Source of the DNA: Arthrobacter sp. MYb227 | GTDB taxonomy: Bacteria; Actinomycetota; Actinomycetes; Actinomycetales; Micrococcaceae | Direction of reading: 5' to 3' | DNA length: 64,000 nt | Assembly (NCBI RefSeq): GCF_002975435.1 | Contig: NZ_PCPT01000003.1 | Coordinates: 62,001 to 126,000 of the forward strand | Shown: positions 17,366 to 26,026 of the stretch, one piece after another | How positions within the stretch are numbered: the stretch's first letter is position 1 | How the letters are laid out: every line of letters starts with the position of its first letter | Translations under genes and position numbers: made by a program | The notes under the pieces: generated by a model | Told to the model about the DNA's origin: nothing | Database searches by the model: none | Seen by the model: only the letters and a program-made list of their open reading frames with translations

Positions 17366-17387
17366 ACCAAGGTTGAGGTTCTAGCGT
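17357..17387 (+). promoter_or_regulatory. SoxR-type promoter with 19-bp spacer and dyad
   Basis: The -35 TTGACC (17357-17362) and -10 TAGCGT (17382-17387) are 19 bases apart, the long spacer characteristic of MerR-family targets. The spacer region holds the dyad ACCTGAACC-AA-GGTTGAGGT, 8 of 9 positions symmetric, like the SoxR box. The soxR stop codon falls within it. Confidence 0.8.
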
Positions 17388-17439
17388 GGAGGCATGAGCA
17401 CAGTGAGGAAGCTGCGCATCTCGAGAGGACAAACCCACA

Positions 17440-17958
17440 ATGCACACGCATTTGGCCCAACATAGAATGGCTGACCAGTTTCGCGCAGCCTTTGGTAATC
17501 ACCCAGCGGGTGTCGCGATAGTGACAGCTACCGGTGAATTTGGGCCCGCTGGAATCACCGCATCTTCGGTCATCTCTGTTGCAGCCGATCCGGCATTAGT
17601 TGCTTTTAGCGTTGCCGGTAGTCACGGCTCAGCCAGCGCAATTCTTGGCGCCAAGACGTTGCTGATTCATTTGCTCACGGCCGAGAACTCGGAATTGGCT
17701 ACACGTTTTGCCATGCGAGGCAATGAGCGCTTCTCGCAAATGCAGAACTGGGAATTCCTCGAGACGGGTGAGCCCCTGATTCATGGGTTAGGCACCGTCC
17801 TGAGATGCGAAATTCATTCAAAAGCCCCTGCTGGTCCTGCAACATTGGTCATAGCCTCGGTACTAGAAGTTATCGGCAGTCAGTCTTCGGCCGCACCATT
17901 GGTCTACCACCAACGCGGCTACCACAGCGTCGGTGAGCATTCACGCCTCACCGCTTAG
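17440..17958 (+). CDS. Flavin reductase family protein (SoxR target)
   Basis: This 172-residue protein is a single FMN-binding split-barrel domain. It has the early FGNHPAGVAIVTA segment, GITASSVISVAADPALVAFSV for flavin contact, and a late LVYHQRGYHSVG. Such proteins reduce FMN or FAD with NAD(P)H for partner monooxygenases, or act as flavin oxidoreductases. It sits directly behind a SoxR-type promoter and before sodA, which fits a response to redox-cycling compounds. No partner monooxygenase is nearby. Confidence 0.9.
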   Translation: MHTHLAQHRMADQFRAAFGNHPAGVAIVTATGEFGPAGITASSVISVAADPALVAFSVAGSHGSASAILGAKTLLIHLLTAENSELATRFAMRGNERFSQMQNWEFLETGEPLIHGLGTVLRCEIHSKAPAGPATLVIASVLEVIGSQSSAAPLVYHQRGYHSVGEHSRLTA

Positions 17959-18009
17959 CCGCTCCCGAACACGGAAGCGACGCAGTCAATCAACAATTGA
18001 GGAGTCATT

Positions 18010-18639
18010 TTGGCTATTTATACTTTGCCTGAGCTGCAGTACGATTACGCGGCGTTGGAGCCGAATATTTCGGCGCGGATTATGGAGTTGCATCACTCTA
18101 AGCACCATGCTGCGTATGTTGCTGGGGCGAATACTGCGTTGGAGCAGTTGGCCGAGGCTCGTGAGAAGGGCGAATTTGGGAACATCCCGAAGCTGTCCAA
18201 GGATTTGGCGTTCCACTTGGGTGGTCACACCAACCACTCGATTTTCTGGAACAACTTGTCTCCCGAGGGTGGGGATAAGCCGGAGGGTGAGTTGGCTGCG
18301 GCGATCGATGACGCGTTTGGTTCTTTTGATGCTTTCCGTGCGCACTTCACCGCTGCTGCGATGAGTTTGCAGGGTTCGGGTTGGGCTTTGCTTGGTTTTG
18401 AGGGCTTGGGTGGCCAGTTGGTCATCGAGCAGCTTTACGATCAGCAGGGTAATGTTCCGGTGGCGACGACTCCGTTGTTGATGCTTGATATGTGGGAGCA
18501 CGCGTTCTACTTGGATTATGTGAACGTGAAGGCCGATTATGTGAAGGCTTTTTGGAACATTGTGAACTGGGCCGATGTTTCGGCTCGTTTTGAGGCTGCT
18601 CGTGCCGGTGCAAAGACTTTGATCGTCCCAAGCAAGTAG
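18010..18639 (+). CDS. sodA: Superoxide dismutase, Mn/Fe family
   Basis: The 209-residue protein has the metal ligands of the Mn/Fe family in [13 protein letters not shown], the [10 protein letters not shown] segment and the [11 protein letters not shown] signature. It converts superoxide to oxygen and peroxide in the cytoplasm. It starts with TTG after a clear GAGGAG ribosome site; no ATG is near. Codon use is odd: about 17 of 22 leucines are TTG, while neighbours prefer CTC, CTG and CTT. The cause is unknown. A strong hairpin follows. Confidence 0.96.
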   Translation: MAIYTLPELQYDYAALEPNISARIMELHHSKHHAAYVAGANTALEQLAEAREKGEFGNIPKLSKDLAFHLGGHTNHSIFWNNLSPEGGDKPEGELAAAIDDAFGSFDAFRAHFTAAAMSLQGSGWALLGFEGLGGQLVIEQLYDQQGNVPVATTPLLMLDMWEHAFYLDYVNVKADYVKAFWNIVNWADVSARFEAARAGAKTLIVPSK

Positions 18640-18689
18640 TCCCTCCCAAGACTATTAGCGCAACGTCAATAACAGGCGCAAAAGCATAA

Positions 18690-18743
18690 AGAAGCCGGGT
18701 GTCGTGAATCTTGAAAAAGAATTCATAACACCCGGATTCTTTG
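18690..18743. terminator. Bidirectional terminator between sodA and the TPM-like gene
   Basis: CCGGGTGT (18695-18702) pairs with ACACCCGG (18728-18735). The inner pairs extend the stem, with A-rich left and T-rich right flanks, so it can serve both convergent genes. Confidence 0.8.
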
Positions 18744-18756
18744 CGTACCGGTAAAA

Positions 18757-20202
18757 CTAGAAGCGGGAAGAAGACCCCGAACCGGAGAAGCTTCCGCCGC
18801 TGCTTCCATAGCCGGTACTACTACCCGAGGAACTAGGATTGCGCGATTCCTGTACTACCGAGCGACCGCTCTTGAAACCAGAGCTGAATCCAACGACACT
18901 CCAGAACTGGCTCGAAGGATAGACGGTTCCCACAATGCTGGATCCAGAGATAGCAGAGTCATCGCGAGATCTGGTAGTACGCATTTCCTTACGCATCATC
19001 GAGGCTTCCTGCTTGGACTTCGAATATCGATCGATGACAGTTTCCGAATGTGCTTCAAGCAGGTTAGTGAGATTCACCCGTGTGTCCCTAATCTTATCCA
19101 ATGCTGCTTCGGGGCTCAATGATCCTTCTTCCAGCTGGGCGGCCCATGATTCCATTGCTGGTTCGGCAGCGGAGGCGAAACTACTCAGTGTCAGCGCCGT
19201 TGAAGAATCGGCAACACCATGCTTAGAGCCAATAAGTGAAGAAATCCCCTTGATATCTTCCTTCAGCGGGGCCAACTGTCGATCCCAGGCTTTGGGCCAT
19301 CCCTCACCCATGTTCAACAACCTGCTTGTATCGGCAATGACGTCATCAAGGCCATCAAGTTGAACGGCTTCCTTGGCATACTCCTTGAGCAATTTGGAAT
19401 TTTCTTTACGTTGCATCTGCTTGGAAGTCAGTGCATTGGCGGTATCCGCAAGTTCGGCTAATTTATTGTATCGAGTCATGAATCCACGATATTTTTCATG
19501 GACCAAATGGCCGTAGCTCGACGAATCCGGAATGATGCGGGCATGAAGCTCTGTAACGTCAAGATCCATCGAAACATTAGAGTAGCTAGCATTGCCCTCG
19601 GCCAGCGAAGCCGCCGAACGCTTGGCATAATAGCGGCGGATATAAAGGTTCGCGCCCACGGTTACGGCCCCACCAATCCCAACGATTGAGGAAACTCCCC
19701 ACAAGAGTGGTGACTTATACCAGGGGCGGTTCATTAATTCGGAGGCACGTTTGACCCCTTCGATGGTTCCATCGGTCCACTGCGCATCCTTGAGTAGGTC
19801 TTTGGTTGCTTCCTGAATGTCTTCACGCTGGGCTAATGACACCTTGCGGTCTTCGCCCATATAGGTGCCTATCTGGCGGCCCACCGGATCCAGGGCAAGA
19901 ATGAAGAGTGAATCCGCCCATTTCTGTTTATCGTCGCTTAGCCATTCTGGGTGGTTTTCCTTGGCAAACCTGAGTACTTCCTCGTTGAAATTATCAGAGG
20001 ATTTACCTTCACGAGTGTAGATTGCCACCTTGGTGGGTTCATTGAAGCTGATCGCCTTGATGGCGGGAAGTAGGGTGTTCTGGTCCAACACCCCTGCGGT
20101 GTCTTCTACGACAACTTCCGTGGCACCGGCAGCGTGAGCCGGGGTGATGCCCATGAAGAGTGCAACGACTCCCAGCATGATGGCCGCCCAAAACTTGCGC
20201 AT
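18757..20202 (-). CDS. TPM-like membrane protein with Ser/Gly-rich tail
   Basis: This 481-residue protein begins with a signal peptide (cleavage likely after AHA near residue 24). An outer domain to about residue 150 resembles the TPM/phosphatase-like fold, with LFILALDPVGRQIGTYMGED. One membrane helix lies near residues 165-188, followed by a long helical cytoplasmic region. The last 30 residues are almost all Ser and Gly, as in other TPM proteins. I believe it belongs to a DUF5129-like actinobacterial group, but that is from memory. The function is unknown; TPM proteins are linked to membrane protein repair. Confidence 0.75.
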   Translation of the reverse strand: MRKFWAAIMLGVVALFMGITPAHAAGATEVVVEDTAGVLDQNTLLPAIKAISFNEPTKVAIYTREGKSSDNFNEEVLRFAKENHPEWLSDDKQKWADSLFILALDPVGRQIGTYMGEDRKVSLAQREDIQEATKDLLKDAQWTDGTIEGVKRASELMNRPWYKSPLLWGVSSIVGIGGAVTVGANLYIRRYYAKRSAASLAEGNASYSNVSMDLDVTELHARIIPDSSSYGHLVHEKYRGFMTRYNKLAELADTANALTSKQMQRKENSKLLKEYAKEAVQLDGLDDVIADTSRLLNMGEGWPKAWDRQLAPLKEDIKGISSLIGSKHGVADSSTALTLSSFASAAEPAMESWAAQLEEGSLSPEAALDKIRDTRVNLTNLLEAHSETVIDRYSKSKQEASMMRKEMRTTRSRDDSAISGSSIVGTVYPSSQFWSVVGFSSGFKSGRSVVQESRNPSSSGSSTGYGSSGGSFSGSGSSSRF

Positions 20203-20275
20203 TGATAATCCGTTCGATCGAGAAAGGGGGTTCTAACTAGTACCCTAGCCGAATCGTTCGAACGGAACGGGGAGG

Positions 20276-21046
20276 TTACCGTCCGGCCAATGCCAACAAG
20301 CTCTGCACAGATTCCAAGAGTGCCGGTGCCTGCTCAAGGACCAGGATGATTCCAAGTCCGATCATGATTACTCCGCTAAAGAGCGTGACAATGCGTGCTG
20401 CGGTGGGTCGTGAACGCAACAGCACTCTGGCGCCAATTGCTACCCCCGAGTAGATGAAAATCGAAAGTGTCATATGAGACAGGCCGAAGACCGCTGTCTG
20501 CATTGGGACCGAGAATGCAGCATCGTCGCGAACAAACTGGGGGATCAGAGCCAAGTAAAGCAGTAAGGCTTTAGGGTTGGTGCCGCTGGTGCCAAGCCCA
20601 CGGAAAAAATCGGGGCCCAAGAATCGTTGGGCGGGTTCACTGGCAGCCTGAAGCGTAATCTCACGCACCTTGGTTGTACCACCCGAAGCGGCCATCAAAG
20701 ATGTTTTGGAAGCCGCCGTTGCAGGTACCTCGTCGTCTTGACCCGCTGCCACGGTGAAACCGGCACCTTTCCAGCTGCGGGCGGTCGAAATTCCCAACCA
20801 CAATAGGTAAGCAGCTCCGGCCAACGTCAGCCATGACAGGAGCTGTGGTGAGCTAGCAATCAGTGCTGCCATGCCGGCAACCAGAAGAATTGTATGGAAG
20901 ATGTATCCGGTGCACAATCCAGTCACGGCGGAGACTACTCGGTATCGGCCTAGGCCGGCGGCAATCGCATATGCCCAGTCAGCACCCGGTGTCATGGCGA
21001 GTGAAAACGAGACGAATAGGAAGCCTAAGAATACCTGCGGATCCAT
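20276..21046 (-). CDS. LysE family translocator (amino-acid exporter)
   Basis: The 256-residue protein has six membrane segments and the family's N-terminal FVSFSLAMTPGADWAYAI motif. The later KALLLYLALIPQFV segment is also conserved. A loop of about 50 residues in the middle, near residues 95-145, is longer than usual and hydrophilic. It likely exports an amino acid or related compound. It is divergent from an Lrp/AsnC regulator gene 200 bases away, with a symmetric dyad between them. Confidence 0.9.
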   Translation of the reverse strand: MDPQVFLGFLFVSFSLAMTPGADWAYAIAAGLGRYRVVSAVTGLCTGYIFHTILLVAGMAALIASSPQLLSWLTLAGAAYLLWLGISTARSWKGAGFTVAAGQDDEVPATAASKTSLMAASGGTTKVREITLQAASEPAQRFLGPDFFRGLGTSGTNPKALLLYLALIPQFVRDDAAFSVPMQTAVFGLSHMTLSIFIYSGVAIGARVLLRSRPTAARIVTLFSGVIMIGLGIILVLEQAPALLESVQSLLALAGR

Positions 21047-21165
21047 GCTGATCCCCTTCTGATTGGAACTTAGCTAGAAGCCTAGACAAAAAGTCACGAA
21101 ATGTGCTTGCGTGTTTTTGCATAAACAGCATGGTTTACACGAGTTTATATCTATATCTCCAGCTT

Positions 21166-21186
21166 TTGCGCAAAATGTTTGTGCAA
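21166..21186. promoter_or_regulatory. Dyad between lysE-type and lrp-type genes, likely Lrp site
   Basis: TTGCGCAAA and TTTGTGCAA are inverted copies (8 of 9 positions) around ATG. The site lies between two divergent genes in an AT-rich stretch. Length and AT content suit an Lrp/AsnC operator. Confidence 0.55.
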
Positions 21187-21246
21187 TGATGAATTTTGCT
21201 ATCGAAATCTCTCGTCTCGAAGATAGTTCTGCATAGGATGTGAATC

Positions 21247-21696
21247 GTGATTGATGCAATTGACCGAGCCATGCTGCGCCGGATTCAAGAAGATGGTCGG
21301 ATTACCGCAACGGCTCTGGCCGGTGAGGTGGGCTTGACGGTGGCTCCCTGCCACCGAAGACTCAAAGACCTCGAAACTCAGGGTGTGATTCGTGGTTACA
21401 GTGCCGACGTTGACCCGGCGAAGGTTGGGCTCGGGTTTGAAGCCTTAGTTTTTGTCACCCTCAAGGATCGTCAGAATATGAAGGCCTTTGAGGCAGAGCT
21501 ACAGGGAGTCGCCGCGGTCGTTGAGGCTCAACGGCTCTTTGGTGAGCCTGACTTCCTGCTCCGAGTTATGGCAGCAGATCTGACCGCGTACCAGCTTCTA
21601 TACGACGATGTGCTGGTGGGCCTTCCAGGAGTTGAAAAGCTCACCAGCACCATCGTGATGAAGAATCTGAAATCAGGGTTGCGGTTACCGCTCTAA
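21247..21696 (+). CDS. Lrp/AsnC family transcriptional regulator
   Basis: This 149-residue regulator has an N-terminal helix-turn-helix (DAIDRAMLRRIQEDGRITAT, then LAGEVGLTVAPCHRRLKDLE) and a C-terminal RAM ligand-binding domain from about residue 65 on. It starts with GTG. The divergent LysE exporter gene is the obvious target, with the regulator sensing the exported amino acid. That pairing is inference from arrangement and the dyad between them. Confidence 0.93.
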   Translation: MIDAIDRAMLRRIQEDGRITATALAGEVGLTVAPCHRRLKDLETQGVIRGYSADVDPAKVGLGFEALVFVTLKDRQNMKAFEAELQGVAAVVEAQRLFGEPDFLLRVMAADLTAYQLLYDDVLVGLPGVEKLTSTIVMKNLKSGLRLPL

Positions 21697-21715
21697 GGGC
21701 GCTATTCCTTGATCT

Positions 21716-24076
21716 CTAAGGTTTATTCGATACCGAGTAGTTCCCCTGTGCACACGCTGTGAAGATCCATCCCCCTGGGGTCTTTGTCAGCTTTGTGCCG
21801 GTAAGCCCGGTAACTTGTGGGTTCGGCTGATTTTCACCAGGGAACCAGACGCGTAACCCGCAGGAATTTGCTGGACTGTGTCCGGCAAGTTCTAGTGAGG
21901 CGGTCTCGGCCTTCAACGAGGTGATGATTCCCGGGGTAGCTTGCGGGTATGCACGGCTAAGGATTTTGAGCAATCCAGCCTTTGGCGGTAGATCGGCCCC
22001 GTCAATGCAGTCCTGCATCATCAAGGCGTTGCCGTATGGCCCAATGCCGTTTTGCGGATCGCCACAGGCTTGCTTCCACACCCAGTACGCGCTGCCAAGC
22101 CGATGCTCATCTTCAGCGTTTGCGTAGCGCCTCAGGCGTGAAAGCGACTCTTCATCCTCACCGCCTTGTGAATCTGCAGCTCCCCAATACCCATATTCAC
22201 CAGACCACAGCGGAGCCGCGTATTCGGCAGCATTTCGTTGGGCAAGAATGAACTGGCGTTCAAGACTCACAAGTGCGGGGATCCCCAGATCCCGGTCCAT
22301 GGTGATGGACTCGGCATACAAGTGCGGGGAGTAGACAATGTTTGAATCTTTGGTGAAGCCAGGGGTTGGACCGGAATCAAAGCCGAGTCCAGACCAAAAA
22401 ATGCTTGGTTCGATAAAGATGATCTGCTGTGCACCTACGGCGCGGATTTCATCGATGGCCTTCGCGTAAAACTTTCCCAGGAGGTGCGAGGTGGTCACCG
22501 GAGCGGTTTCACCGAACCCTGGCTCGTTGAGTAGATCAAAGCCGGCAACCATTGGTTCATCACGGAATTGGGAGGCTAGCTTGCCCCATGTTGAGGCCAA
22601 GGCGCTTTGCACCCCATCGGTGTCAAAGTAGAAGTTTTGGAAGGCCCTATTTCCTGCGGGAGAAATATCGCGTCCGGTGAATTGGCAGCGCGGAGCCTGA
22701 TCGGTATGTGTGGCCCATGTTGGTGCGCCGTCATATCCCCACATGAGCTCGGTGCCGGGCCGGCAACTGGTTCCTGGTTCGCTGGGACCATTCCACCAAC
22801 CGTCTTGGTGCATGTCTAAGACCGTGTAGATTCCGTACTTTTTGGCCAAATCCACTGCCTGAGTGATTTTCTGCAGATACTCAGGGTTCAGGGTGCCACG
22901 TGTTGGTTCGAGTGCTGACCATGAAATGTTGAGTCGTGAGACGTTGAAGCCTTGAGCGGCCATCCCGGCAAAATCCGTCTCCGTGAGTGGGCGAGTGGCC
23001 GGCACATCGGCCTTCGGTTGGTAGAAATCTACAAGCTGATTCACATTCGCACCACGTAGGAGAACCTGGTTGCCTTCGCCGTCGGAAATGTGCGAATTGG
23101 TGGCACGAAGGATCCCTGCCGAAGGAATGTTCTTTTTGCCTTGGGCAGCAACGCTTAGCCCAGGGGCGAACAATGATGCACCTATGGCAAGCGCCGCGAT
23201 ACTTGCCACAGCAACTTGCGGAGCCCGAGCCCAAATTGAAGCATGTGAGCGCGGTGCAGCGTCAACAAGGAGGACGAATATTCCCACGATCCAGCCAGTA
23301 GAGGCACCAAAGGCCATTCCATCGGCGACCGTTATATAGGAAACCATCAGCGGCCAGATGTCTCCACCTGGACCACGATCGACAAAGAACCCCACGATAG
23401 CTTGCACTACGCCAAAGGCTCCACCGGCTACCAGAACCCCAAGCCATCCACCAAGCACTCCTGGAACTCTTGCGCGCATCCAGCCGATGCACCAAGTTCC
23501 GAGTGCCCACATCAACAGCATGGAGACCAGCACCGAAACTATTCCGGTGTCGGGCCGCGGTGTTGGCATCACGGGCGCATATACCGCTCCGGTCCACCAG
23601 AGACCGGAAAGGATTGGTGCCAAGGAGGCAAAAAGTAGTGCAGCTAGCCAAGAGCGCTTTACCGGATTGAGAGTGGGTTTGGATTTGCCGCCCAACCAGC
23701 GCGTGATGGCTGCGACAAACAGGGCCGCGGGTATTGCCTTGGCTGTGGCAAATCCGGCCGACCAGCCCGCTTGCAGAACGTTTCCCGTCATGCTCAGTGC
23801 CATCGCGGCCTGTGCAATCAGTACCGCAAGGGTCAATCCCGCGCTCAACGTCCAAAAGCGGTCTCCGGCGCGACGAGCTATCCACCACGTCAGTCCCAAG
23901 AGGACTGGCAAGAACACGATGTAGGGGGTGAAGCTCCAGAAGCCAGTGGCAAGGGCCGGAACGGCTCCGGAGAAGCCCACCAGGGCGAGAAGTCCCGTGG
24001 GGTCGGCTACTGCTTGAAGCGCAACCAAGATGAACATGGTGGCGAAGGCAACAGTTGGACGACGAGCCGATTTCAT
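21716..24076 (-). CDS. GH5-family glycosidase fused to an N-terminal multi-pass membrane domain
   Basis: The 786-residue protein has about nine membrane segments in its first 310 residues. A catalytic domain of glycoside hydrolase family 5 follows from near residue 325. The acid/base is E518 in FDLLNEPGFG and the nucleophile is E627 in LWSGEYG. VLDMHQDGWW (near 420) and YDGAPTWA (near 448) resemble endoglycoceramidases, so the substrate may be a glycolipid. A beta-sandwich of about 80 residues ends it. The ATG at 24076 has GGAG upstream; the 22 upstream codons look untranslated. The gene is monocistronic. Confidence 0.85.
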   Translation of the reverse strand: MKSARRPTVAFATMFILVALQAVADPTGLLALVGFSGAVPALATGFWSFTPYIVFLPVLLGLTWWIARRAGDRFWTLSAGLTLAVLIAQAAMALSMTGNVLQAGWSAGFATAKAIPAALFVAAITRWLGGKSKPTLNPVKRSWLAALLFASLAPILSGLWWTGAVYAPVMPTPRPDTGIVSVLVSMLLMWALGTWCIGWMRARVPGVLGGWLGVLVAGGAFGVVQAIVGFFVDRGPGGDIWPLMVSYITVADGMAFGASTGWIVGIFVLLVDAAPRSHASIWARAPQVAVASIAALAIGASLFAPGLSVAAQGKKNIPSAGILRATNSHISDGEGNQVLLRGANVNQLVDFYQPKADVPATRPLTETDFAGMAAQGFNVSRLNISWSALEPTRGTLNPEYLQKITQAVDLAKKYGIYTVLDMHQDGWWNGPSEPGTSCRPGTELMWGYDGAPTWATHTDQAPRCQFTGRDISPAGNRAFQNFYFDTDGVQSALASTWGKLASQFRDEPMVAGFDLLNEPGFGETAPVTTSHLLGKFYAKAIDEIRAVGAQQIIFIEPSIFWSGLGFDSGPTPGFTKDSNIVYSPHLYAESITMDRDLGIPALVSLERQFILAQRNAAEYAAPLWSGEYGYWGAADSQGGEDEESLSRLRRYANAEDEHRLGSAYWVWKQACGDPQNGIGPYGNALMMQDCIDGADLPPKAGLLKILSRAYPQATPGIITSLKAETASLELAGHSPANSCGLRVWFPGENQPNPQVTGLTGTKLTKTPGGWIFTACAQGNYSVSNKP

Positions 24077-24314
24077 TGATACTCCGATGGGACGTGTCCA
24101 TTGAGAACTGAGGTAGTTCTGTATAGCTTCGTGCACACACAAGAACGAGTCAATGGCGAACAGTCTTCGGTCTTGACGAAGCTAAACCTAGCAACACGAT
24201 GATTGGGCACGTACAGAGGTGGCTCGGCCGGCAGACAAATGGGGATACTTCGCGGGAGGAGTAGTGACTCGGCGACCGCTCGGTAGCCTGGGGAAACCTG
24301 AGCCATAAAAAGAT

Positions 24315-24348
24315 GATGCCGCCACACGCTGGTGCGTGTGGCGGCATC
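24315..24348 (-). terminator. Terminator of the tRNA-Arg transcript
   Basis: A perfect 15-bp stem with a TGGT loop is followed on the minus strand by ATCTTTTT, a standard intrinsic terminator 15 bases after the tRNA 3' end. Confidence 0.85.
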
Positions 24349-24362
24349 AAAAATGGACTGCG

Positions 24363-24438
24363 TGGTGCCCCCGGCGCGATTCGAACGCGCGACCGACAGA
24401 TTAGAAGGCTGTTGCTCTATCCACTGAGCTACGGAGGC
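24363..24438 (-). tRNA. tRNA-Arg (anticodon TCT)
   Basis: The cloverleaf is complete. The 7-bp acceptor stem has one G-T pair, the D loop contains AGTGGAT, the anticodon loop carries TCT, the T arm has GTTCGAAT, and CCA is encoded. It reads AGA codons. Confidence 0.95.
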
Positions 24439-24634
24439 GGGCAAAAGAATCATAGCTCAATGCGGCGCTGAGCTCATATTTGACAATCGCGAAAAGTTGC
24501 ACTTAGACACGGCCGGGTAGCTCTGGGTGCCATGCCGGAGCCTCTCGTATGATGGAAGCTACCGGCCAAAAGGATTGATGCATCAGCGTTTCTATTGAAG
24601 GTTTGGTTTACGCCCACAGGCACAAAGGAGCACC

Positions 24635-25894
24635 TTGCCCACGCCGCAATCCGCAGCACAAAAGTTCCCCACCAGTAAAAGCAATATTGCTTGGAGAAAC
24701 TCCATTTTTGGGATCTTCTTCCTGTGTGGATACGCGTTTGCCACATGGGTGGCACGGCTTCCGGCCGTGCGCGAACAGCTCAATATTTCAACGGCCGATG
24801 TTGGAACACTCCTTTTGTCCCTCGCGGTAGGCTCTATTGGTGGACTTGCCTGCGCCCCAAACATCCTTTCCAAACTGGGAGTTCGCAAGGGGATCACGAT
24901 TGGGCTGATCTCCATGGGCATGGGGCTTGGCGCCTTGGGCATGGTAACCGACTGGCTGGGCAGTGTCCCGGGGGCCATCGCGGTGCTGATCTTCTACGGA
25001 TTCGTGTTTAGCGCCACAGACGTGATGATGAACGTCGATGGTGCGGCGGTGGAACACAGAATTGGTAAGACATTGCTGCCGTTGATGCATGCCTTCTTTA
25101 GTTTTGGGACCATTGTCGGGGCTATCACCGGATCGGCTGCAGCACGCGCAGATTTCGGAGTTGTCTTCAACTTCATGGCGGTAGGCGCCCTAGTGATCGT
25201 CCTCGGACTCTATTTTGTGCGAAATGTCAGCGAACTTGAAGCACCAGCAGAATCGGTGCACCAGGAAACCAAGCCGACACAGTCATGGTTCGGGCGCGTG
25301 GCAAGCGTGTTCCGCGACGGACACCTCATGCTCATTGGACTCATGGTCGCCGGGCTCGCTTTCGCCGAAGGATCTGCTAATGACTGGCTCACCATTGCCT
25401 CGGTGGATGATCACAACTTCACCGAGGCTGGGGGTGCCCTAGTCTTTGGCGCGTTCGTCACCGCAATGACCGCCGGTCGCATCTTCGGTGGCCCGGTCAT
25501 TGATAAGTTCGGTCACCAACGGGCCTTGGTCTTCATGGGTATTTTGGGGCTAGCCGGGATTGCGCTATTCATCTTGACGACGGCAACGTGGGCAGTCTTT
25601 GTCGGTGCATTGCTCTGGGGTCTTGGTGGTTCACTCGGTTTCCCAGTGGGTATGTCGGTTGCCGCGGCACATCCCACCGACGGACCGCGCCGAGTGGGCA
25701 TCGTTGCTATCTTCGGCTACTCTTCAATGCTGATTGGGCCTCCGGTCCTTGGCTACCTGGGTGAACACTTTGGGGTACTGAACGCATTCATCCTGGTTGC
25801 CGTGGTCCTTTTCGCTACGCTGCTGATCACGCCGCGGGCCACCAACCCACGCAGAATTCACAACACACTTACCGACGCCCAACGCGTCGAATAG
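24635..25894 (+). CDS. MFS transporter, FucP/YbjJ-like
   Basis: This 419-residue protein has 12 membrane segments. The first helix is followed by the ATWVARLPAVREQLNIS loop that marks the YbjJ-like MFS group. FSATDVMMNVDGAAVEH and the second-half GRIFGGPVIDKFG motif also fit. It starts with TTG after AAAGGAG, the best ribosome site in the area. The substrate is unknown; relatives carry sugars or act as drug exporters. It is followed after 132 bases by the broken UvrA-like gene. Confidence 0.9.
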   Translation: MPTPQSAAQKFPTSKSNIAWRNSIFGIFFLCGYAFATWVARLPAVREQLNISTADVGTLLLSLAVGSIGGLACAPNILSKLGVRKGITIGLISMGMGLGALGMVTDWLGSVPGAIAVLIFYGFVFSATDVMMNVDGAAVEHRIGKTLLPLMHAFFSFGTIVGAITGSAAARADFGVVFNFMAVGALVIVLGLYFVRNVSELEAPAESVHQETKPTQSWFGRVASVFRDGHLMLIGLMVAGLAFAEGSANDWLTIASVDDHNFTEAGGALVFGAFVTAMTAGRIFGGPVIDKFGHQRALVFMGILGLAGIALFILTTATWAVFVGALLWGLGGSLGFPVGMSVAAAHPTDGPRRVGIVAIFGYSSMLIGPPVLGYLGEHFGVLNAFILVAVVLFATLLITPRATNPRRIHNTLTDAQRVE

Positions 25895-26026
25895 CCCTTC
25901 GCGGGCACAAAACCTTCCAGGGGGGAGCGGATGCGCCCGAGCAGTATTCAAGAAGCGCATCCCCACCCGGCAGTCCTAGACTTGGCGATGAACAAACGCG
26001 CTAACAAGCATCACGATGGAGAAATC

